A stretch of DNA of 26,617 nucleotides, taken from the NCBI GenBank assembly GCA_030407315.1, contig JALQPE010002487.1, forward strand, positions 1 through 26,617, read 5' to 3'. The DNA is from Asparagopsis taxiformis (Eukaryota; Rhodophyta; Florideophyceae; Bonnemaisoniales; Bonnemaisoniaceae). The notes beneath the pieces were generated by a model. The model ran no database searches and was not told the DNA's origin. It saw nothing but the letters and a program-made list of their open reading frames with translations. The position numbers were made by a program, and so were the translations under genes. Below, in pieces: positions 8,734-17,176 of the stretch (the stretch's first letter is position 1; each line of letters opens with the position of its first letter).

Positions 8734-9811
8734 TATACTTGGGCCAGCGGGCCATGGACGCGCGGTACGAAAAATCGGGCCGATTACAGTGCGCTAATCC
8801 GGCCAAATCTCGGGACACGCGTGCCCCGAAAATTTCGTAATTTTGGCATGTCACGTGAGCCATCGTACGTCCCCGTGGACAGCCGCTGACAACGAGTCGC
8901 ATCGACCAACGAGGTCAACGCCAAACAGCTCGCGAGCTAACGGCAACGTAACGCCGGAAGGAGGAGAAACGACGTAGGACGGACGCGTCCCCAACGAAGA
9001 TGGCAACGGCCTCATTACGAAACTTCCCGCACGAAGCGGAACGAAGCTATACGTTAGCCGACGAATTAGACAACGGGTCTCAGCGCACGAAGCGCGCGAG
9101 TAAAGCGTGCCAACGACGAGCCAACGAGGCCGCGACGACGGACGGCGAACCGTATCGCCATCGTGAGGCACGACGCCGAACACGGTAGCCACGTACGGCA
9201 ACCACGGAACGACACAACGGTGCCCGGCCACGCGGGCATAACGAACGACGCGCGAAAGCGAAAAGCCCGCCGGCTAGTCGAAACGCACGAACAAACCCGA
9301 AAGGCGGGTAGACCACGTACGGTCACGAAGGCTAAGACGCGCACGTCCGCGTCGCAAAACAAGAAGCTAACGAGCTTAGACCCGTTCGAATTCGAAGGCG
9401 CGCGCGCCACCGGCCACGTCGGCCAGGATACGAGCGCGTACGCGGACGTCGCTAACGATAACGACGCACGCCAACGGGCCGAACGTACGAAACGAAATAC
9501 GAATACGCAACGGCGAACAAGCTAGTAGCCAACGGAAACGGCACAGCTGAAGGCAACGAGCCGACGAAAAATTGGCTCACGTAGCAGCCTCAACCGCCCG
9601 CGGGCATGCGAAACGACTCCGTCAATCGCGTCCCCGTCGGGTTCGCAAGGCGAATAAACGAAATTACGCAACGGCGTAGAGGGCGAGCATTACGTATGCC
9701 CAGGTGCACGTCGCACCACATAACGGATGAGCTAACGAAACGCTCCTCGGACGCCGCGGCGAACGACGCCACCACGCGAAGCGGACTAGCGCAACGATTG
9801 CGCCACCGGCT

Positions 9812-10133
9812 AACGTGAAGCGCGACGGCGCTAACGGTGTTAACGGCTATACGAAAAGCCAAGCCCGCCGGCAAAGACGTTGTCAACGGAACCGCGACGC
9901 ACCACGACGCACTACCGCGTACACGCCACGGCGTGAAACGTCAAGCCAACTCACGCGCGAGTCGGCCTGACGTTTAGCGAATTTTCCGTCCAGCCCATCG
10001 GAGCAAATTAAAATTGGCACCGACGTGCTACGTGCCAAAGAGCTCGAACGCTCAACGGAATTAGACACCCGACAGGGTTACCCGCACGAGAAACGCCGGC
10101 GGAAACGAATTCCGAGGTAGTTACAAAATGATA
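9812..10133 (+). repeat. Tandem direct repeat, unit 1
   Basis: This ~322-bp unit begins AACGTGAAGCG and ends near ACAAAATGATA. It is closely repeated at 10162-10482 with a period of ~350 bp. The A/T-rich core GAGCAAATTAAAATTGGCAC is exactly shared. A weak third trace (ACACCCGACGGGG) appears near 10640. The units carry no shared open frame. Confidence 0.75.
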
Positions 10134-10161
10134 ACGCCACTGGCCAACGTGAAGCCGCGGG

Positions 10162-10482
10162 AACGTGAAGCGTGACGGCGCTAATTACGTCAACGGCTAT
10201 ACGAAATGCCAAGCCCGCCGGCAACCACGTCGTCAACGGAACCGCGACGCGCCACGACGCACTGCCGCGTACACGCAACGGCGTGAAACGTCAAGCCGAC
10301 TCACGCGCGCGTCGGTCTGACGTTCGACGAATTTTCGCCCAACTCATCGGAGCAAATTAAAATTGGCACCGACGTGCTACGTGCCAAAGAGCTCGAATGC
10401 TCAACGGAATACGACACCCGACGGGGTTATCCGAACGAGAAACGACGGCGGAAACGATTTCCGAGTTAGTTACTAAATGATA
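10162..10482 (+). repeat. Tandem direct repeat, unit 2
   Basis: This is the second copy of the 9812-10133 unit, differing by scattered substitutions and a few small indels. A 28-bp segment separates the two. The duplication probably arose by slippage or template switching during reverse transcription. Confidence 0.75.
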
Positions 10483-10676
10483 CGCACGCCAACGGGCTCT
10501 ACGATCGAGGTTAACGTACCACTCGCAGTGAAAAGCCGCCGCTACGCACCGCCGCTTTGCCGAATAGTTACGTGTGTTACGAACCTGCCAACGGGCACGC
10601 GCCGCCGCGAACTCGAAGCACGGGCTACGTAAGCCATACGACACCCGACGGGGTAGACGCCACAACAAAAAATTGT

Positions 10677-10705
10677 GGGGAGGGGCTTAACGCTTACCCC
10701 TCCCC
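10677..10705 (+). repeat. GC-rich hairpin with purine-only arm
   Basis: GGGGAGGGG (10677-10685) pairs perfectly with CCCCTCCCC (10697-10705) around an 11-base loop. The purine arm resembles a polypurine tract, lies ~360 bp upstream of the terminal one, and could resist RNase H or block polymerases. Confidence 0.55.
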
Positions 10706-10948
10706 CGCTGCAGACGACCTGCCAACACGTATTACGAAGCTCAACGGAGCCATGCGATTACGCAAAGAAACAAACGAAGGTTTACGAAGCAGCTCGATGC
10801 TAAAAGCCTCCGAGGCCTACGACTAACCACGGAACGACGCCAACGGGCGGGCCGCGATGATTACGAAGAGTCGGAGCGCACGCGCGCGCTCCGGCGCCGT
10901 GGCGAACCGATCAGCCAACCGGGCCGCGTACGGTTAAACGAGATTTTT

Positions 10949-10980
10949 CGGGACAACTGCCACGTCCGCAGTTGTACCCG
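10949..10980 (+). repeat. Stem-loop upstream of the 3' polypurine tract
   Basis: ACAACTGC (10953-10960) pairs with GCAGTTGT (10968-10975) around a 7-base loop. The stem extends by CGGG/CCCG across a one-base bulge. It lies ~65 bp before the polypurine tract and would form near the 3' end of the genomic RNA. Confidence 0.55.
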
Positions 10981-11046
10981 AAGAGGCGCCACGGCCCCGT
11001 GTCTCAGGCGCGTCCTGACGGGCCTCGCGTGGCCGGGACGTCCACG

Positions 11047-11060
11047 TGTGGGGGTGGGGC
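11047..11060 (+). other. Polypurine tract of element A
   Basis: The G-rich tract GTGTGGGGGTGGGG ends three bases before the TG of the 3' LTR (CTG intervening if the C is excluded). This is the expected place for plus-strand priming. It is interrupted by T residues, so the exact primer is uncertain. Confidence 0.65.
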
Positions 11061-11062
11061 TG

Positions 11063-11749
11063 TGTAGTATACGTGGCAATTCCGAAATTGCAAATATTTA
11101 CGTTTTCCGCGGAATTCGAATTTCGGCGGACACGACCGATGACAGCAATGCTCGTGCATTGCTGGCGCATGCGCGCGCGCAACCGGCACACGTGTGCAAC
11201 GAACGTACTGGCAACGGCCAACGGACCAACGGGTCCCTACGTGTGACCCACAAGGTCCTTTCCCATTCGGGGACGTTACGAGCAGTGTTTACACTGTAAA
11301 GCGATGCCATCGTGGCCATATAGGTATTGGCATCGTGGCCATATAGGTATTGGCATCGTGCCGGGAGGGAAAGGGGACAATTCAACGATCGAGCAACGGC
11401 TCTAGTCTACGACTGACTTCTACGTTTTACGTTTACGTTTTGCCTAGCGAGGCTTCGTCTCCGTCGAGCTGCGTACTCCCTACCCATCGCCGCACATAAG
11501 GCTGATTGCGTGTAGTGCCTCCGGGCTTGGTTGAGAGCGCCTCCGGTGACGTACCACCTCGTTTGCTAACGTAATCCTCGCGTGGATTGTTGCGTCGTGA
11601 CGCTCGTGTCTACTCGCTAACCACTCTACCTTCTACCGTTCTAACAATACAGTCAAACACCAGCGGGTGGACTGCTCGTTTCGTTTCGTAAGGACAGCGT
11701 GTCCACTGGCTCGTACCAGCTACTACGTCAACCGAACTATCGTTCCACA
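11063..11749 (+). repeat. 3' LTR of element A (687 bp)
   Basis: It has the same ends and orientation as 662-1320, but it is 28 bp longer. A 23-bp tandem duplication at 11308-11353 and a rearranged terminal ~45 bp (49 versus 44 bases after GTCC) account for the whole difference. It should supply the polyadenylation site of the element. Confidence 0.93.
11308..11353 (+). repeat. 23-bp tandem duplication with TATA-like motif
   Basis: Two perfect adjacent copies of a 23-bp unit (11308-11330 and 11331-11353) contain ATATAGGTATTGG. Both 5' LTRs in the window have one copy, so the extra copy is private to this LTR. Confidence 0.9.
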
Positions 11750-11754
11750 GTAAC
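11750..11754. repeat. Target-site duplication of element A, right copy (GTAAC)
   Basis: GTAAC directly follows the terminal CA of the 3' LTR and matches 657-661. Element-B sequence continues rightwards from here. Confidence 0.92.
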
Positions 11755-12582
11755 GGTTTGCCGTCGCATCGCATTCGAGACGTTAGCGTCTTCGTTCGCC
11801 GTCCGTCGTCGCGGCCTCGTTGGCTCATTCGTTTCGCACGTTCTTCGCGCGCTTCGTGCGCTGAAACCCGTTGGTCTCCTTCGTCAGCTAGCGTATAGCT
11901 TCGTTCCGCTTCGTGCGTGAAGTTTCGTAATGAGGCCGTTGCCATCTTCGTCGGGGACGCGTCCGTCCTACGTGGTTTTTCCGCCTTCCGGCGTTACGTT
12001 GCCGTTAGCTCGCGAGCTTGGCGTTGACCTCGTTGGTCGATGCGACTCGTTGTCAGCGGTTGTCCACGGGGACGTACGATGGCTCACACGTCATGCCAAA
12101 ATTACGAAATTTTCGGGGCACGCGTGTCCCGAGATTTGGCCGGATTAGCGCACTGTAATCGGCCCGATTTTTCGTACCGCGCGTCCATGGCCCGCTGGCC
12201 CAAGTATAATTTTTCGCGCGAAAAATCTGACGTGTTGTCCGTCCGTGGCCCGTGGTGTCGTCACCTTTGCCCATGGGGCGGTCAACACTGTCGAGCCAGT
12301 CGTGGCTCTTCACATCGTGTGAATCGTCCGCGCGTGGACTCGTCGTCCAATCTTTCGTTGGCGCTCGTGCCTCCACCAACGTATGGTGTCGAAAACGAAA
12401 AGAGCGACGGCTCTAGCACGCATCGCGCCCCCCCAACGCAAGGGTGGACGTCCCGGCCACTCGTTGTGCCTTCGCTTCTCGTTCGTGCGGCTCGTCGCCT
12501 TCGTTTGTTGCATCGTGCAACGTCGCGCACGCGTGCGCTTAACCCGACGCTCGTGTGCGTTTTCGGGGGCCGTCGTGGCCTT
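11755..12582 (-). other. Element B, 3' non-coding region up to the element A insertion
   Basis: It corresponds to 8360-9150 of element A. The part next to the chromodomain (12274-12582) matches A exactly as far as seen. Scattered changes then appear, and below ~11990 the copies differ often. Near 11755-11793 B carries about 38 bp absent from A. The 18-bp A/T palindrome of A is kept. No gene is seen. Confidence 0.75.
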
Positions 12583-12906
12583 TCACGTTGTTGCTCGTCG
12601 CACGCGTGCGAAGTATCGAGAGACGCTCTCTTCAGATACGTTCCGGCGGGGCTCCCACGTAGGGGTACGATACCCGATCCACTTCACGAGGAAGTCTAAC
12701 GTTCCGTCCTCGTTCACGCGGTGGTTGAGTAGGTCGTCTACTACATACGCCGGACCGTCGCGGTTCTTGTCGAGGTCTGCCTCGGTGGCATCGTATGGCT
12801 CCGGCGGGGGCGCGTTCGCCGGCGTTGGCGCGTACGCAACGCGGTCCGAGTTGACACGTTCAACTACGTCTCCTCGTTGGATGACGAACGTTCGTACGTC
12901 GTTACG
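12583..12906 (-). pseudogene. Out-of-frame chromodomain segment, element B
   Basis: This is the mirror copy of 8036-8359, with the same chromodomain, the same stop (12583-12585 on the minus strand) and the same break relative to pol. Because this part of the element appears homogenised with element A, the shared break is not independent evidence that the shift is functional. Confidence 0.78.
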
Positions 12907-15900
12907 TTACGTAGTACGCGGAACGGTCCCAACGCGTGGTTTCCGAGCTTCGTGCCCTTCGTGGTCCCGTCCGTCGGGTCGATGAATACGTATTCTCCCG
13001 CGCGGATGTTTCGATTCGAGACACGGACTCGTTTGTCGAAATTTCGTTTATAACGTGCCTGCGCGGCCGTCAGCGTTCGATACGCGTTATCCATCGTTGT
13101 GGCGAGCTCACGCACGTAAGTGGCTCGCCCTCCCCCGTCGGGTAGTTCGCGGTTCGTTACCGACGTGTGTAGCGCCAACGGTGGCGGTGGATTCGTGAGA
13201 ATCAAATCGAAGGGCGTCGTGCCCGTGCTCGAATGCACATGCGTGTTGTACGCAAACGTTAACGCCGATGCGTATCGATCCCAGTCGTTCTGGTTTTCGT
13301 TCACGTAATTGCGCAGCATCGCCAGGATCGTCCTGTTGTAGCGCTCCACCTGCCCGTTCGTTTGGGGGTGGTACGTCGACGTAAAGACGTTCGTCACGCC
13401 GATTTCGTTGCAGACGCGCTGGAAAAACTTAGCAGCGAACTGCTTTCCGTTATCGCTTATGAGCGTCCGTGGGGGTCCATACGAGAAGACCCACGCGTTG
13501 ACGAACGCGCTCGCCACGTTGGCGGAATCGATATTTCGTAGAGGTACGACTCTGGTTAGCTTCGTAAAGCGGTCCGTTATAACGAGAATAAATCGGTTAC
13601 CACGCGTGGTCTTCGTAAGCGGACCTAGTATGTCGATACATAGGTCTCGCAACGGCTCCGTAGCCGGGAATAAACGTAACGGGTTCGTCCGTTTGCGAAG
13701 CTTCACGCGGTTCTTCGCACATCCAACGCAGTTTCGTACCGTTGCGTGGATGTCGGCGGCCATCGCGGGCCAGTAGTACGTCCTCCGTAGGGTGTAGTAC
13801 ATACGTGTTTGTCCGGGATGTCCAGCGAGGACGTGGTGGTGCGTTAACTCCAGCAGCCTCGGGCGTAACGAGGCCGGCACAACGATTTGTGTACGTTCCT
13901 CGTCGTGAGGGTTCCGGCGTCGGAGTAGGCCATCGTGGCCTTCGAAGAATGCAGCGTCCTGCGTCTCGGATTGTCGTGTCAGTATCGTTTGACAGAACGT
14001 GTCCTCGCGTTGAGCTTCGATAAGCTCGTCCCTCGTAATGGGAAGCTGAACGTCAGCTGGTGGCACGCGTGCCGAATCGTCTTCAGCAGCGCGCTGTTCG
14101 TCGAGGAAATCCGGTTCCTCGTCGAGAACGTCATCGAGCGACGCGTCGCGGTTGAACTCGAGTCCCTCGTTGCCAGCCGTCGCGGCTGGTGCTCGTTCGT
14201 CACGAGTCTCGTTCGACGGGTCGTCGTGACCCCTGGCATTCGGTGCCTCTTTACGTACGGACGTCGTTCGTCCTTGCCCTTTTCGTGTGGGTTGTCGCCG
14301 ACTGCGAGTCGTCACGAGGACTGCGTCCCCGTACGATGGTACGTCATCGTCAACGGGTCGACCGTCGTCATACGTAGATATCACGCGTGATAAAGCGTCA
14401 GGTACCTGGTGCACGCGCCCAGGCCTGTACGTAACTTCGAAATCGAATTCGGCAACGCGTAGCCTCCATCGTAGTAGTCGTCCGGACGCGTCCGTAAGCG
14501 TCATTAGCCAACGCAAGGCTTCGTGGTCCGTACGTACGGTGAACTGCTGACCCTCTACGTAGGGTCGGAGCGACGTTATCGCCCAGACGACGGAGTAGCA
14601 CTCGCGCTCGGTCGCTGAGTAACCGCGTTCGGTTTCGTTAAGGGTCTTCGACCAGTACCCAATCGGCACCCATTCGTTGGGCTTATCTTCGTTCTGCTGT
14701 TGGAGCAACGTAGCTCCCAGCTGATACGCCGACGCGTCGGTATCGATCATGAACGGACGTCCCGCCTTCGGAAGGTGCAATACTGGTGGCGACACCAGTA
14801 TTGTCTTCAACGTTTCGAACGCATTCGTTTGCGCGTCAGTTGGATTCGTCCAATCGGGGGAAGCGTCCTTCTTCAACATCGTGTTGAGTGGCCGAGCGAT
14901 CTCGGCGTACGCCTTTACGAAACGGCGGTAAACGTTGGCCGCGCCCAAAAACGATCGGCACTGCGTCTTATCCCGCGGGAACGTAGCCGTACGAAAGGCT
15001 TCCTTGTTCCGAGCTGCGACGTGCAGCTTCCCTGGGGTAATCACGTGCCCCAGGTAGTCAACTCGTGGTTGAAAGAACGAGCACTTCGTGAGCTTTAACG
15101 TTACTCCTGCTGCGCGTAGCAGGGAAAGCACCTGGTCAACGTGACCCAGGTGAGACTCGAGGTCTTTCGAAAAGACGATTACGTCGTCCAAGTAAACAAG
15201 GCACGATTGCCAACGTACTCCGGATAGGATTATGTCCAACGTCCGCTGAAACGTAGTGGGGGCATTTCGTAGCCCGAATGGCATTCGCACGTAGCGATAC
15301 GTTCCCATGAAAGACGTAAACGTTGTCTTATCACGGTCCTCGGCGGAGACGGGCACTTGCCAGTAACCGGCGTTACAGTCAAGTGTCGTAAAGATGGCGG
15401 CGTCGCCAAGCGAATCGAGGCAATCTTCCATACGCGGAAGTGGATACGAATCGGCGATCGTTTTCGCGTTCAAACGTCTGTAATCGACACAGAAACGTAA
15501 GGATCCGTCCTTCTTCGGCACCAGCACGATTGGTGACGCCCATTCGCTGGACGCGGGTTCGATAACCCCTTCGTTGAGCATCTTCGTGATCTGCTCCTCG
15601 GCTATCGTACGTAGAGCCGGACCCTGACGATAGGGCATTGAACGTATGGGCCTCGTGCCTGGTTCGAGTTCGATTCGATGCTCCGTAGCATTGATTTCGC
15701 CGAGGCGTCCGCTCGTCCACATTGACGAATGTGTGGCTAGCATCTCGTTGATGCGCTTTCGTAAATCCTCGTCGTCGAGGTGCGACAAATCGATTGTCGA
15801 CTGCCAATCCGTGGCGGGGTCGTTCCCCTTTTCGTTGACCAACGGGTCTGGCGTTTCGTCGCCCAACCCGTTCGTGCTCGTCCGCGTCGTCGCGTCGACT

Positions 15901-17176
15901 AGCGGTAGGTTCAAAACCTTCGCGAGGGCTTCGCCGCCCTCACGCTTGAGTGGGACGATTCCCAACGGGGAGCGTACCGCGTACGCAATCGTCGCGCCTT
16001 TCGGCAGCTCGCGGTCCTTCTTCGTGAAGCTAGATACGATAATAGAGAACGTCTCTCTGGGTCCTACGTCGACCACTCCGTTGGCTATGCGCAGCCCATG
16101 CCGGAATTGCACCGACGCTTTCGGTTCGAGGAACACGAGTCCGGTCGCATCCGTCGTCACGTTGACGGTCCGTTGCGACATCGCCGGTACACGCGTGTAC
16201 TTCGTCAGGCGAACCGAGAACGTTCGGCTCGGCCTATTCGAGGCCGCGTTACGCTCGCGGCGTTTCGGGGGCTCCACGTTTGGATTCGTCTCTTCCCCCT
16301 CCTCGTACGGAGTCTTCGTATCGCCCTCCGCGATAATGGGTATCGTATCCCCCGGTGGAGGTCGATTGTCTGCGCTCGACAGCGTATAGCATCGACATGC
16401 TTCGACATGAACGACGTGCCCATTATAACGGGAACAGCCAGCGTGTTGGCTACGAAGAATTTTACGCGGAACAGCGAGTTCCCCAGCCTGACGCGAAGCA
16501 GGATGGCGCCTTCGATAGGCAAACGTCGCCTGTTGGCGTCTCCGAGCTTCGGTAGCTCTTCGTCACGTAGACAGCGGTCGACCCAGTCGTAGGGTAGTAA
16601 ACTTGTTCGTATCAAGTTGTAGCCGCTGCACGTATCCATCGCGATGGTAATCGCCCTCATCACGTTGAGGTCTAGTCCGATCGTTCCGGATACGATATAA
16701 TGCTTCGACGCAAGTAGGCACGTATGCCCGTCGAGGACCAACGGTTCGGTCCTGACCGGCGCGCGGTCTACGTCTTCGCTAGCGGTTCGTCGCTTCATCG
16801 TGTGAGCCCGTATGGCTTCTTTTGCGTCGAAACGCTTCGTATAAGCCGCGTGCTTGGCTTTCTCGCGCTCGGAAGCGTCGTGCTTCCGGGTAGCGCGTCT
16901 CGCTCGTCTGCGAGGCTTCCTCTTCGTGTGAGGTTCGTTTGTCCCGTCGGACTTCGTTTCTTCCCCCACGTCGGGTGTCGTGTGACTCGAGTTGGCCTTC
17001 GCGGCCGTGAGCTTTACGTAACTCTCGTTCATCGGTGAGCCTGCGGAGGACCAATCATCGACGTCGGTCGTCCCCCTTTCACGTAAGGGTTCAGGCGATG
17101 TGGGTGGCTCGTGACCTACATCGCCTGGTCGTTTTCCGGCGCGGGGCCGTTCGACACGTCGTCGTCGTGAGCCCAC
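12864..17176 (-). pseudogene. pol: Pol polyprotein of element B, split by one frameshift
   Basis: It has the same protein as in element A (protease, RT with YLDD, RNase H, HHCC and DD35E integrase), read leftwards. A run of six G in A (4588-4593) is five here (C run at 16349-16353 on the plus strand). This shifts the frame between the protease and the RT: the first piece runs on in the wrong frame to 16205, and the correct frame resumes below 16349 and stays open to 12864. The RT-integrase part translates identically to A. A real one-base loss would stop synthesis of RT. A homopolymer miscount in the assembly is an equal possibility. Confidence 0.9.
17092..17137 (-). promoter_or_regulatory. 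Putative -1 frameshift signal, gag-pol junction (B)
   Basis: This is the mirror copy of 3804-3849: the GGAAAAC heptamer, 3-base spacer and 10-bp stem enclosing the gag stop, all unchanged. Confidence 0.58.

Larger units (their letters stand above)
8360..11062 (+). other. 3' non-coding region of element A
   Basis: These 2.7 kb lie between the chromodomain stop and the 3' LTR. Short open frames exist, for example 9163-9525 and 9606-9818. The diverged copy in element B carries stops and indels in those frames, so no coding constraint is visible. The region holds an 18-bp palindrome, a tandem ~320-bp duplication, two strong hairpins and the polypurine tract, each listed separately. Up to 8668 it matches element B exactly as far as seen. 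Differences start at 8669, become frequent after ~8950, and beyond ~9025 the copies differ by roughly one base in seven by eye, with indels. Confidence 0.7.
662..11749 (+). mobile_element. Element A: complete Ty3/gypsy (chromovirus-type) LTR retrotransposon
   Basis: The element has two LTRs in the same orientation, beginning TGTAGTATAC and ending GTTCCACA, with a TGG-starting primer-binding site just inside the left LTR and a G-rich polypurine tract just before the right one. It is flanked by the 5-bp repeat GTAAC. Protease, reverse transcriptase, RNase H and integrase lie in that order, which defines the Ty3/gypsy superfamily. A GPY/F-like motif and a chromodomain at the integrase C-terminus point to the chromovirus branch. 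At 11,088 bp it is long for the group, mainly because of a 2.7-kb 3' region without a convincing gene. Gag and pol frames are open throughout. The only visible defect is that the chromodomain is out of frame with pol. Confidence 0.95.

Noticed and set aside
8243..8902. 219-codon antisense frame across the chromodomain and 3' region (and its mirror 12040-12699)
   Set aside because: It overlaps the sense chromodomain. Its openness follows from CG-rich, stop-poor composition, and no domain or start context is seen.
9163..9525. 120-codon sense frame in the 3' region as an extra element gene
   Set aside because: The diverged copy in element B (1-661) has stops and indels in this frame, so there is no sign of protein-level constraint.
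9812..10482. CRISPR-like or satellite array
   Set aside because: There are only two ~320-bp units plus a trace of a third, without short repeats and unique spacers, and they lie inside a retrotransposon.
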